The notes: a model not told the origin generated them from the letters alone. Counted from the first letter of the stretch, positions 14,621 through 22,248 are shown. The stretch is DNA of 22,248 bases from an uncultured Chloroflexota bacterium (GCA_903851225.1 CAINNT010000177.1:1-22248); one strand, 5' to 3'. Numbers and translations are program-made.

Positions 14621-15775
14621 ATGACGCCGCCTCGCATCTTCCTCGATCACGCCGCGGGTGCGCCGACACCCCCCGAGATCGTTGAGCTGATGGCGGAGCT
14701 GCAGCGCGCAGGCATCGGCAACCCCAACGGTGGTCATACCGAGGCCCGACGCGCACGGGCGGTCCTTGATGATGCGCGGGCCAGCCTTGCGGAGGACTTC
14801 GACGTGGAGCCGCGGCAGATCACCTTCACATCCACCGCCTCCGAGGCACTCGCCCTCGGCCTGAACTCTGTTATGTCCTCGACCCGTTCGCTGGTGACCA
14901 CAGCCGGGGAGCATCGCGGATCCCGCGCCTTGGCGGTGCGACATGCTGCCACAGGTGGAACTGTCGAGCTGCTTGCCCTCGACCGGCAGGGCTTCATGCA
15001 GGAGAGAGCGCTTCGTGGCGATCTCTCCGGAGCGGTGGGGCTCTTTGCGCTTGCCTCGGGGGAGGTTGGCACGATCCAGCCGTGGGGCTCGTTCGCCGCA
15101 GCGTGGCGCTCGTCGGGCGGTGGTGCTCTCGTGGTTGACGCGGTGCAGGCCGCGTTTCATCGCAGGCTTCATGCGCAAGAGATCGGGGCGGCGCACCTTG
15201 TTGTCGGGTCAGCCAAGGTTGGCGGCCCGTTCGGTATTGCCGCGCTGATCAGCGGTCCAGAGGCGAAGGTGGAGCCACTCATCGTCGGCGGCGGACAGGA
15301 GCGCGGCCGTCGCGGTGGCACTGAGGCCGTAGTCCTCGCCGCCGGATTCGCAGCCGCCCATCGTGCCCATTGTCTGCAGGTCGACCGCACACGTCAGCAC
15401 CTCGCTGCGCTCGCCAGCGCGTTCGACGACGCCCTCGGTCCACCCGCGTCGCTCGGGTTGGTGCCGACGGGTGCTCCGTTCATGAGTGAGGCGCGCCTTG
15501 CGGGCCACCGATCGTACGCAGTCGATTGGGCACTCGGCGATGATCTGGTTGCGGCACTCGATCACGCTGGGATCGCCGCCTCAACAGGTTCCGCGTGCAT
15601 TAGCGGATCACGTGAACCGTCTGAAGCACTTCGAGCGATGGGGCACACCGAAGATGAATCTCGGGGTGGCTTGCGCCTCACTTTTGGGCGCCCGACAACA
15701 CTTGAAGAGGCGCGCGGCGCCGCGGTGATCGTGCGTTCGGTCCTTGAGCGCGTGCACACGGGGGTGCCGGCATGA
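14621..15775 (+). CDS. Cysteine desulfurase-like PLP enzyme (divergent NifS/IscS family)
   Basis: This is a fold type I aminotransferase-class protein expected to release sulfur from cysteine as an enzyme persulfide. It has 384 residues from ATG 14621, where the protein begins MTPPRIFLDHAAGAPTP as the family does. Recognisable elements are TSTASEALALGL, GEH (PLP-stacking His), VDAVQ, GGGQERGRRGGTEAVV and the catalytic Cys in STGSACISG (C326). Departures are notable: the lysine loop reads VGSAKVGGP (K199) where SxHK is normal, and the usual NNEVG reads SGEVG. The protein may be a working but divergent desulfurase or have shifted function. It is followed by mnmA with an ATGA overlap, making it a natural persulfide donor for tRNA thiolation. 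An upstream in-frame ATG at 14558 would overlap typA by 53 bp and adds unconserved residues. Confidence 0.85.
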   Translation: MTPPRIFLDHAAGAPTPPEIVELMAELQRAGIGNPNGGHTEARRARAVLDDARASLAEDFDVEPRQITFTSTASEALALGLNSVMSSTRSLVTTAGEHRGSRALAVRHAATGGTVELLALDRQGFMQERALRGDLSGAVGLFALASGEVGTIQPWGSFAAAWRSSGGGALVVDAVQAAFHRRLHAQEIGAAHLVVGSAKVGGPFGIAALISGPEAKVEPLIVGGGQERGRRGGTEAVVLAAGFAAAHRAHCLQVDRTRQHLAALASAFDDALGPPASLGLVPTGAPFMSEARLAGHRSYAVDWALGDDLVAALDHAGIAASTGSACISGSREPSEALRAMGHTEDESRGGLRLTFGRPTTLEEARGAAVIVRSVLERVHTGVPA

Positions 15776-16947
15776 CCCCCACAGAAACCCCGCGCGGCGG
15801 CCTACCTGAAGGTTGGCACGCGGCCCCTGAGACCAACGCGCCTGAGCGCGTTCTCGTTGCACTCTCGGGTGGAGTTGATTCATCGGTTGCCGCTGCGCTC
15901 TTGGTCGAGCAGGGTCACGATGTGGTTGGTGTATGGATGCGACTTCACAGCGCCGCTGATCAGCGCGATGGTCACCGCAAGAGCTGTTGCACCCTTGATG
16001 CCGCTGATGACGCACGCCGCGTTGCGGATCACCTAGGCATTCCGTTCCACATTCAGAACCTCGAACAGGAGTTTGCCGATGCCGTGCTGGAGCCATTTGT
16101 GGCGGCGTACCAGAGCGGTGAGACGCCGAGCCCGTGCGTCGGCTGCAATACCGCTGTGAAGTTCGGGGCACTTGTCGGCAAAGGGAGCCTCCTGTTCGAT
16201 TGTGATGCCGTTGCTACTGGGCACTACGCACGACGCGCGGTCTCTGACGACGGTTGTGCGTGGCGACTTCGTGCCGCTGTCGACACAGAGAAAGACCAGA
16301 CCTACTTTCTACATGGACTCAATAGCGCCGCGATCGCACGAGCGAGATTTCCATTGGGAGGCATGACGAAGGCCGAGGTACGCGAGATTGCGCGAACACG
16401 CGGCCTCGTCACCGCAGAGAAGCCTGAGAGCCAAGAGATCTGTTTCGTCCCCGACGGCGATTACAGGAACCTGCTGCGAGAGCGTGGGATTGCACGCGGC
16501 GAAGGTGACGTCGTTGACGAGTCGGGTGTTGTCGTGGGAACGCACGCTGGAAGCGAAGGGTTCACCGTTGGGCAACGTCGAGGCCTCCCAGGCAGCGGGG
16601 TCTCAGCGCGCTACGTCAGCTCGGTGGACCCCGTGACGAATCGGATCACCATTGCGCCGCGGGCAGCACTCGACGTGCGGAACATCGCACTCGTAGAGGC
16701 GGCAACACCGGAGGGTCAGATCGCGAGCGGCGCGCAGGTGCGAGGCATGGCGCGCATTCGGCATCGTGGCGCTCTTGCCCAGGGGACAGTGACGGGACTG
16801 GGAGGGGGAACTGCCTCACTCGCGTTGAACGATCCGTTGTGGGCGCCGTCACCGGGGCAGACGGTGGTGCTCTACGACGGCGAGACGCTCGTCGCAGGCG
16901 CCCGAATTGCACGACCGCAACTGGCCAGAGAGCTTCGGGGCGCATGA
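15772..16947 (+). CDS. mnmA: tRNA-specific 2-thiouridylase MnmA
   Basis: This enzyme adenylates and thiolates uridine 34 of tRNA-Lys, -Glu and -Gln to make s2U. It has 391 residues, slightly long because of about 20 unconserved N-terminal residues. The PP-loop is SGGVDSS (32-38). The two catalytic cysteines are present: C122 in SPCVGCN and C224 in SQEICFVPDGDY. Other family segments are ATGHYAR, KDQTYFLHGL and FTVGQRRGLPGSG, followed by the C-terminal beta-barrel domain. The preceding gene is a cysteine desulfurase homologue, with the stop and start overlapping by 4 bp, which supports a local sulfur relay. The stop in turn overlaps the start of a small membrane protein gene by ATGA. Confidence 0.96.
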   Translation: MTPTETPRGGLPEGWHAAPETNAPERVLVALSGGVDSSVAAALLVEQGHDVVGVWMRLHSAADQRDGHRKSCCTLDAADDARRVADHLGIPFHIQNLEQEFADAVLEPFVAAYQSGETPSPCVGCNTAVKFGALVGKGSLLFDCDAVATGHYARRAVSDDGCAWRLRAAVDTEKDQTYFLHGLNSAAIARARFPLGGMTKAEVREIARTRGLVTAEKPESQEICFVPDGDYRNLLRERGIARGEGDVVDESGVVVGTHAGSEGFTVGQRRGLPGSGVSARYVSSVDPVTNRITIAPRAALDVRNIALVEAATPEGQIASGAQVRGMARIRHRGALAQGTVTGLGGGTASLALNDPLWAPSPGQTVVLYDGETLVAGARIARPQLARELRGA

Positions 16948-17213
16948 TCGAACCGGCGCCGCTCCTCTTGGCGCTCTGCGTTGCGGTGGCACTGCTCGCC
17001 GGGCGACTCCTCTCCGCACGTGCATCACTCCCGGTCGGGCTGCTTGGCGCCACCGCTGGCGCGCTGCTCTTCCAGATTGCAGCAGACCGCCTGCTGGGTG
17101 GGCTGTACCCGGTTGGTGGCACGGCGTGGCCTGCCCCGCTCATTGGTGCCCTCCTTGGAGAGCGGCTGACGGCGCGGATCGCGACCGATTGGGAGCGAGG
17201 GCAGCGACCCTAA
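16944..17213 (+). CDS. Small hydrophobic membrane protein of unknown function
   Basis: I do not recognise this 89-residue protein with confidence. It has two clear hydrophobic segments (about residues 6-22 and 29-47) and a weaker third (about 62-72), separated by short loops with RLLSARAS and DRLLGG, and ends in a charged tail, TDWERGQRP. The Gly/Ala/Leu-rich pattern with AGRLL and GATAGALL resembles the small GlsB/YeaQ type of membrane protein, but the match is too weak to assign. The chosen ATG (16944) overlaps the mnmA stop as ATGA, the rule in this block. An in-frame ATG at 16839 would lie deep inside mnmA and is less likely. The gene ends the block, 30 bp before alaS. Confidence 0.65.
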   Translation: MIEPAPLLLALCVAVALLAGRLLSARASLPVGLLGATAGALLFQIAADRLLGGLYPVGGTAWPAPLIGALLGERLTARIATDWERGQRP

Positions 17214-17225
17214 GGCGACCATCCC

Positions 17226-17243
17226 CTCGGGTACACTCCGAGC
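17226..17243 (+). promoter_or_regulatory. Putative alaS promoter: -10 hexamer within a short inverted repeat, leaderless
   Basis: TACACT (17232-17237) is a good -10 hexamer, followed by six bases and then the GTG start of alaS at 17244. A perfect 5-bp inverted repeat, CTCGG (17226-17230) and CCGAG (17238-17242), encloses the hexamer. There is no recognisable -35 at the usual distance and no Shine-Dalgarno. The whole intergenic gap is 30 bp. The repeat could be an operator or chance in GC-rich DNA. Confidence 0.45.
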
Positions 17244-19973
17244 GTGGAACGCGATCCTCGAATCCCAACTCAGAGCGCCGCCGACCTTCGGTCTCGGTTT
17301 GTGGCCTTCTTCGAGGCACGCGGACACACCCATGTGCCGAGCGCCTCACTGGTTCCTGCTGGCGACGCCACCCTCCTGTTCACCAACTCGGGCATGGTGC
17401 AGTTCAAAGAGCTCTTCAGTGGTGCTGAGACTCGTTCGTATCGACGCGCCGTCGACTACCAGCGTTGCCTCCGTGTGGCGGGGAAGCACAACGATTTTGA
17501 GGAGGTTGGTCGAACCCCACGGCACCACACCCTCTTTGAGATGCTCGGTTCCTGGTCGTTCGGTGACTACTTCAAGCGCGACGCAATCCTCTGGGCCTGG
17601 GAGTTCCTCACCACCGAGGCGGGAATCCCTGCCGATCGCCTCGCCGTTACCGTCTATAGCGACGACCAAGAGTCTGCCGACATCTGGTTGAAGGATGTTG
17701 GAGTACCTGCTGATCGACTCGCGCGTTGGGGTGATGTCGACAGTGGGAACGACGCAAACTTTTGGCGCATGGCCGAGACAGGCCCGTGTGGTCCCTGCTC
17801 CGAGATCCACTTCGATCGCGGCGCAGATCTCTCGTGCGGTGCCGACTGCCTGCCGGATCACTCCGAACACTGCCCGCGCTGGCTCGAGGTGTGGAATCTC
17901 GTGTTCATGCAATACGAGCAGCACCCAGATGGGCGTCGTACCGAGCTCCCATTCAAGAGCGTCGATACCGGCATGGGCCTTGAGCGACTCGCCAGCGTTG
18001 CGCAGCAGGTACTCTCCAATTACGACACAGACCTCTTCATTCCGATTCACGCTGCGATGCGCAAGATCACCAGGCACTCGATAGCCGAGTTCGATGCCCA
18101 GCGCTTCAGCTACCAGGTCATTGCCGATCACTCCCGCGCCGTCACCTTCTTACTCGCAGACGGGGTGCGGCCTGGGAATGAGGGGCGCGGGTACGTCTTG
18201 CGCCGCATCATCCGTCGCGCGGTGCGCCATGCGCGACTCCTTGGCATCACCAAGCCGTTCCTCGGCACCATTGCCCGCGAGGTTGTGGGGATCATGGGGC
18301 CGTCATACCCATACCTTCGGGATGCAGAGGTTGCAATTCTTGAAGGGATAGAACGCGAGGAGGCGCAGTTTGCACGAACGCTCGATGCCGGTTCAAGCCT
18401 GCTCGGTGATGCGCTAGCCGAACTCGGGGCAGGGGAGAGTGTCGTCGGCCGCCGCGCCGACGATCTCCCGTCGGCAAGCCCGACCCTCGGGGGCGAGATT
18501 GCGTTCAAGTTGCACGACACGTACGGCTTCCCAATCGATCTCACCGTGGAGCTCGCCGCTGAGCGCGGTGTCGCAGTCGACCGCGCGGGCTTTGATCGCG
18601 CCCTTGCCGAGCAGCGCGAGCGCAGCCGCGGTGGCAAGAAGGCCGCGCTTGCGGAGATCGCGGTGACGAGCGCCATGTATGAAGAGATCTTGCGACGTGT
18701 CGGTGAGACCGACTTCGTGGGGTATGAGCACCTAGAGGCCGAAAGCAACATCTTGGGGCTCCTCCGCGATGGTATCGAGGTTCCTGCGCTGGTAGCGGGC
18801 GAGGAGGGCCAACTGATTGTTGGACGCACTCCGTTCTACTCCGAGCGCGGCGGACAGGTTGGCGACGTGGGAAACGTCACCAATGCCAGCGGGGAGATCG
18901 TGGCCGAGATCAGCGATACTCAGCGTCCGGTCGGCGCGCTCACCCTCCACACAATTCGTGCAGCCGCGCCCATCAAGGTTGGCGATCCCGTCGTTCTGCG
19001 GGTGGATGCAGTGCGTCGAGCTGCGACGATGCGCAACCACACTGCGACGCACGTTTTGCACAGAGCAATACGAATCGTCGCCGGGGCAGAAGCAAAGCAG
19101 CGCGGCTCCCTCGTTCATCCTGACTATCTCCGGTTCGACTACCCACTTGAGCGGCCGTTGACTCGCGACGAACGGGACCAGACAGAGGCCGAGGTGCGCC
19201 GTGTGATTCGTGAGGACATGGCGGTCGTCGTCGCGCACATGAGTATGGGCGAGGCGGTGAAGGCCGGCGCCGATGCCTTTTTCGATGAGAAGTACGGTGA
19301 GGTTGTACGCACCGTTCGCATGGAGGAGTACTCTCACGAGCTCTGTGGTGGCACCCACTGTCGTGCCACGGGCCAGATCGGCAGCTTCGTGATCACCAGC
19401 GAGCGCAGCATCGGCTCCGGCCTGCGCCGCATTGAGGCACTTACGGGTGCCGCCGCCGACGAGTATCTGCGCCAGCAGGCGCGCACCCTTGAGGCAAGCG
19501 CTGAGGTGGTGGGCGCCCAAGATGCCCACGCCGTGCCGCAGCGCATCGCCGCCCTGCAGGCGGAGTTGAAAGAGGCGAAGCGCCGTGCGAAGGCCGGCGG
19601 TTCAGCCCGTATCGATCTCGCAGCACTTGCAGCGCAGGCAACAAAGCGGGGCGAGATCACTCTGCTCGTGACGACGCTCGATGTTGATGACGATGAGGCC
19701 CTGAAAGAGGCGGCGAAGCACCTCCGTAAGAAAATAGGTGCTGGCGTGCTTGCGCTGGTGCGTCCCGCAGAGAGCCCCGAGATCTTCGTATCGGTGGAGG
19801 GGAGCGCTGAGCATGACGCTGGCGCACTCGCAGCCGCAGCTGCAACCGCACTGGGCGGCCGCGGTGGTGGTCGTCCTGCGATGGGCCAGGGTCGTGGCGC
19901 GGCTGGAAGCAGCGCTGATGCGGCAGCAAGCACTCTCGCACAGGCACTCGGCGTTCCGGTGATTCGTTCGTGA
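17244..19973 (+). CDS. alaS: Alanine--tRNA ligase
   Basis: This class II synthetase charges tRNA-Ala and clears mischarged Ser/Gly-tRNA. It has 909 residues starting at GTG, near the bacterial norm of about 875. The catalytic domain (about 1-250) includes TNSGMVQF, RVAGKHNDFEEVG, TLFEMLGSWSFGDYFK and DTGMGLERL. The middle tRNA-recognition region includes GRGYVLRRIIRRAVRHARLL and HDTYGFP. The editing domain has SERGGQVGD and the zinc ligands H599-x3-H603 (HTATH) and C701-x3-H705 (CGGTH). The DHHA1/C-Ala part follows from about residue 760, with a Gly-rich stretch near the end. The start is set by the conserved N-terminus and the -10-like element six bases upstream. The gene heads the alaS-ruvX-mltG cluster found in many bacteria, and its stop overlaps the ruvX GTG by 4 bp (GTGA). 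Confidence 0.97.
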   Translation: MERDPRIPTQSAADLRSRFVAFFEARGHTHVPSASLVPAGDATLLFTNSGMVQFKELFSGAETRSYRRAVDYQRCLRVAGKHNDFEEVGRTPRHHTLFEMLGSWSFGDYFKRDAILWAWEFLTTEAGIPADRLAVTVYSDDQESADIWLKDVGVPADRLARWGDVDSGNDANFWRMAETGPCGPCSEIHFDRGADLSCGADCLPDHSEHCPRWLEVWNLVFMQYEQHPDGRRTELPFKSVDTGMGLERLASVAQQVLSNYDTDLFIPIHAAMRKITRHSIAEFDAQRFSYQVIADHSRAVTFLLADGVRPGNEGRGYVLRRIIRRAVRHARLLGITKPFLGTIAREVVGIMGPSYPYLRDAEVAILEGIEREEAQFARTLDAGSSLLGDALAELGAGESVVGRRADDLPSASPTLGGEIAFKLHDTYGFPIDLTVELAAERGVAVDRAGFDRALAEQRERSRGGKKAALAEIAVTSAMYEEILRRVGETDFVGYEHLEAESNILGLLRDGIEVPALVAGEEGQLIVGRTPFYSERGGQVGDVGNVTNASGEIVAEISDTQRPVGALTLHTIRAAAPIKVGDPVVLRVDAVRRAATMRNHTATHVLHRAIRIVAGAEAKQRGSLVHPDYLRFDYPLERPLTRDERDQTEAEVRRVIREDMAVVVAHMSMGEAVKAGADAFFDEKYGEVVRTVRMEEYSHELCGGTHCRATGQIGSFVITSERSIGSGLRRIEALTGAAADEYLRQQARTLEASAEVVGAQDAHAVPQRIAALQAELKEAKRRAKAGGSARIDLAALAAQATKRGEITLLVTTLDVDDDEALKEAAKHLRKKIGAGVLALVRPAESPEIFVSVEGSAEHDAGALAAAAATALGGRGGGRPAMGQGRGAAGSSADAAASTLAQALGVPVIRS

Positions 19974-20476
19974 CTGGTGGGTCCCCACGTCGTTCACTCG
20001 GCATCGACCTGGGCGTACGTCGAATCGGACTTGCGGTTCTTGAAGAACCCGCTGCACCGCGCGGGCTCCCGACGCTGATGCGTCGTGCCACGACTGCGGC
20101 CGACAGCGAGCGACTTCGCACGATTGCCGTCGAAGGGCGGGTGACGGATCTTGTGGTGGGCCTTCCGCTCCACAGCGATGGACGGCTGAGCCCGCAGGCG
20201 ACCGCAACGTTGCGTTGGGCGACCGAAGTTGGTGCGTCGCTCCAGCTCCCGGTGATCTTCGTCGACGAGCGGTACTCGTCCCAACGTGCCGAAGCATCGC
20301 TCGGCCGTGCATCGCGAGGGAGAAGTGGCGGTGCACCAGGTCCGGCACGACGTGCGGCGCGCCGCGCCGCGGTTGATCGTGAAGCGGCACGGCTGATCCT
20401 TGAAGATTCGCGAAATCCAGACCTCCTCATCGACCCAACAACGCTGGCGGTTGACACTCGGGGGTCGGTACGATGA
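19970..20476 (+). CDS. ruvX: Putative pre-16S rRNA nuclease / Holliday-junction resolvase-like RuvX (YqgF)
   Basis: This RNase H-fold nuclease is thought to act in maturation of the 5' end of 16S rRNA. Its 168 residues exceed the usual 135-150, partly through an Arg/Gly/Ala-rich stretch (about 118-130). The three acidic sites of the family are visible: D13 in LGIDLGVRRIGLAV, the Asp/Glu pair in FVDERYSS (usually DERLTT), and the Asp in VDREAARLIL. VVGLPLHSDG matches the family's VVGLPLxxDG segment. The GTG start overlaps the alaS stop (GTGA) and the stop overlaps the mltG start (ATGA), in the standard alaS-ruvX-mltG order. Expression is probably coupled to alaS translation. Confidence 0.9.
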   Translation: MTGGSPRRSLGIDLGVRRIGLAVLEEPAAPRGLPTLMRRATTAADSERLRTIAVEGRVTDLVVGLPLHSDGRLSPQATATLRWATEVGASLQLPVIFVDERYSSQRAEASLGRASRGRSGGAPGPARRAARRAAVDREAARLILEDSRNPDLLIDPTTLAVDTRGSVR

Positions 20477-21660
20477 GCCGAGCGACCATCGTGCGTGTGG
20501 TTGCAGGTGTCCTCGTCGCCGTGGTGCTCCTTCGCGTTGCTGCGCCGCCGCTGATCGGTGACACGCTCGTTTCCGCTGGCGTGCGCTCCCCAGCGATCGC
20601 CTCGCTACCGATCATCAGCGACATCATTGCTGAGCGTCTCGGCACTCGCACAACCCAACCTGCCGGAACCGACTCCACCCTCGTGACGGTGGAGATTGAC
20701 GCCGGGACTGGCACCGCTGCGATCGCCAGTCAACTGCGCGAGGCTGGCCTGATCGCTGACGAAATCGGCTTCATCTATGCGGTTCGCGGTGCGGGCCTTG
20801 ACGGGAAACTGCAGGCGGGAACCTTCAAGGTTGCGGCCTCCATGACCCCCACAGAGGTTGCGATCGCTCTGACCGATCCCTATCGCGAGCCGACGATTGG
20901 CGTCGACATTCGCGCCGGACTTCGCATCGAGCAGATCGTTGCGAAGTTGACGACGCTCAACCTGCCGTTTGAGCCAGCGGATGTCCTTTCTATTCTGCGC
21001 GAACCGAGCGCCGCGTTGATCGCCGACTATCCATGGCTTGACCTACCGAAGGGGGGAACACTCGAAGGTCGTCTGGGATCTGGCTCTCTCAGCGTGCCCG
21101 TCTCGGCAACCGCTGAGACGTTTGTGCGCATCCTGCTTGATCGTTTTGCAGAGCAGGTACCGGAGCAGTATCGAGGGAGCACGGGTGGCTACTCGTTCAA
21201 TGAGATCCTCACCCTTGCATCCATTGTGGAGAAGGAGGCGGCTCTTGATGATGAGCGCCCGCGCATGGCTGGGGTATACACCTACCGTCTGCAACTTGGG
21301 CAGGGGCTCTTCGCCGATCCTTCAATCATCTGGGTTGCTGACTCCGCGGCACTCCGAAAGCTCAAGTTGACCGAGTGGGCAACCTACGAGTTCTGGAAGT
21401 TCCCAGCAAAACCGTATTCGGGATTGATTCCGCCGCGCGTCCCCGCAGACCTCGTGCCGTGGAACACCTTCGTTCGAGGCGGCATCCCACCTGCGCCGCT
21501 CTGTTCGCCAACGCTCGCCTCGATCATTGCTGCTCGCGAACCAGACTCCAGTCGCAAAGAGCTGTATTTCGTCTTGATTCCAGATAGCGGCGGTCGTCAT
21601 GATTTCAGCAAGACCCTCGCGGAACATGAAGCGAAGGCTCGAAAGTACGGCTGGAAGTAA
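20473..21660 (+). CDS. mltG: Endolytic murein transglycosylase MltG (YceG-like)
   Basis: This membrane-anchored lytic transglycosylase cleaves nascent glycan strands and is thought to terminate their elongation. Its 395 residues include one N-terminal membrane span (about 5-25). A LysM-like subdomain follows (VTVEIDAGTGTAAIASQL to LQAGTFKV, about 73-125), then the YceG catalytic domain with LTLASIVEKEA, where E253 matches the catalytic Glu (E218 in E. coli), and then ADPSIIW, AKPYSGLIPPR and YFVLIPDSGGRHDF. The usual LEGYLFPDTY motif reads LEGRLGSGSLSVP here (197 onward), an unusual divergence near the active-site groove. Order after alaS-ruvX is typical. The start overlaps ruvX by ATGA with a GGGGG site upstream. 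The stop TAA overlaps the next ATG by one base. Confidence 0.92.
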   Translation: MSRATIVRVVAGVLVAVVLLRVAAPPLIGDTLVSAGVRSPAIASLPIISDIIAERLGTRTTQPAGTDSTLVTVEIDAGTGTAAIASQLREAGLIADEIGFIYAVRGAGLDGKLQAGTFKVAASMTPTEVAIALTDPYREPTIGVDIRAGLRIEQIVAKLTTLNLPFEPADVLSILREPSAALIADYPWLDLPKGGTLEGRLGSGSLSVPVSATAETFVRILLDRFAEQVPEQYRGSTGGYSFNEILTLASIVEKEAALDDERPRMAGVYTYRLQLGQGLFADPSIIWVADSAALRKLKLTEWATYEFWKFPAKPYSGLIPPRVPADLVPWNTFVRGGIPPAPLCSPTLASIIAAREPDSSRKELYFVLIPDSGGRHDFSKTLAEHEAKARKYGWK

Positions 21661-22248
21661 TGCGCGTGCCCACCGCCTTGCCGTTACCAGAAGAATTCGG
21701 CACCGCACCAACCGCTGAGGATCTTGAGCGGTGGCGAGCGGCCGATCATGCAGCACGTCCGAATCGCCTTGCAACACTCCGTGCACGTGCAGTTGAGGAG
21801 CGTCTCGATGCGCTGCTCCTCACTTCGCATGCCGATGCGCGGTACTTCTCGGGAATGGAGTTCGGACCGAACGAGGAGCCTGTCGCCGGTTCAAGCGGTT
21901 GGCTGTTGGTCAGCGGCGACGCCCTCGCTGTTCTCGTGGACTCGCGCTACACGGTGCAGGCGCGACGCGAGGCGCCGTTGGCTACGGCGCTCGACTACGG
22001 CAGCGACGCAGGTGAGACGATCGGCCGCTGGCTGGTCGCACATGGGGTTCGACGCTGCGGCTTGGATCCTCAGGCGGTGCGACACGCCGTTTGGGAGCGC
22101 ATTGCGGCGACGGCGACAGGGACCGAGTTGGTGCCCGTGAAGGGATTCGGCGGCGTGCAGCGTGCGCGCAAGGAGCCAGCCGAGATTGAACGAATCAGCG
22201 CTGCGTGTGCTGTGGCCGACCGAGCCCTAGCCCGACTCCTGCCGAAGA
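21660..22248 (+). CDS. Xaa-Pro aminopeptidase/dipeptidase (M24) N-terminal part, 3' truncated
   Basis: The frame opens at ATG 21660, overlapping the mltG stop by one base (TAATG) with GGAAG upstream. It runs unbroken to the window edge, giving 196 residues. The visible part is a creatinase N-terminal domain: RLDALLLTSHADARYFSGM, SSGWLLVSGDALAVLVDSRY followed by TVQARREAP, then the linker RARKEPAEIERISAAC and VADRALARLLP that leads into the pita-bread catalytic domain. The metal ligands of that domain lie beyond the window. An insertion of about ten residues (EFGPNEEPVAG) follows RYFSGM. The product would remove N-terminal residues ahead of proline. PepP and PepQ cannot be told apart here. Confidence 0.85.
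   Translation, partial: MRVPTALPLPEEFGTAPTAEDLERWRAADHAARPNRLATLRARAVEERLDALLLTSHADARYFSGMEFGPNEEPVAGSSGWLLVSGDALAVLVDSRYTVQARREAPLATALDYGSDAGETIGRWLVAHGVRRCGLDPQAVRHAVWERIAATATGTELVPVKGFGGVQRARKEPAEIERISAACAVADRALARLLPK

Noticed and set aside
17226..17242. Inverted repeat before alaS as an intrinsic terminator
   Set aside because: The stem is only 5 bp, the loop is AT-richer than the stem, and no T run follows; it overlaps the likely promoter instead.
1..22248. Defence island, toxin-antitoxin, CRISPR or retron-like system
   Set aside because: No direct repeats with spacers, no reverse transcriptase, and no small paired toxin/antitoxin frames; every long frame is explained by housekeeping genes.

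Overview
This is a GC-rich, extremely gene-dense bacterial chromosome segment made up of housekeeping genes. Sixteen protein genes fill almost the whole window. The longest clearly non-coding gaps are only 43 bp (12705-12747) and 30 bp (17214-17243), so no gene-free stretch exceeds 300 bases. Fifteen genes are on the plus strand and one is on the minus strand. I see no tRNA, rRNA, CRISPR array, insertion sequence or phage genes. The gene order (topA-xerC, murJ-fem-murE, rel-hisS-aspS, alaS-ruvX-mltG), the compact overlaps and the protein character suggest a streamlined member of Chloroflexota or a related Terrabacteria lineage. This placement is an inference, not something shown by a marker search.

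Region 1 (1-12177) is one long head-to-tail run: topA (5' end cut off), xerC, murJ, a FemAB-family aminoacyltransferase, murE, rel, hisS and aspS. Junctions are stop/start overlaps of 1-4 bp or gaps of 1-2 bp. The run joins DNA topology and chromosome resolution to lipid II and peptide-bridge synthesis, the (p)ppGpp alarmone enzyme and two aminoacyl-tRNA synthetases.

Region 2 (12174-12704, minus strand) holds one small gene. It reads as a degenerate MobA/MocA-like nucleotidyltransferase lacking the recognisable nucleotide-binding and metal-binding motifs. It converges on aspS, sharing a TTAA that supplies both stop codons, and diverges from typA.

Region 3 (12748-17213) carries typA (ribosome-associated GTPase), a divergent cysteine desulfurase, mnmA (tRNA 2-thiouridylase) and a small membrane protein. 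The desulfurase is a natural candidate for the sulfur supplier of MnmA.

Region 4 (17244-22248) carries alaS, ruvX, mltG and the start of an M24-type Xaa-Pro peptidase (3' end cut off). alaS-ruvX-mltG is a widely conserved neighbourhood.

The three gene-block heads (minus-strand gene, typA, alaS) each have a -10-like hexamer ending 6-7 nt before the start codon and no Shine-Dalgarno. This suggests leaderless transcripts at block heads and SD- or coupling-driven initiation inside the blocks. I found no clearly new multi-gene system. The points of interest are unusual residues in otherwise standard enzymes: Rel QFDD, AspRS H40/G92, MurE EDPR, MurJ lacking conserved arginines, the desulfurase lacking SxHK, and the degenerate MobA-like protein.
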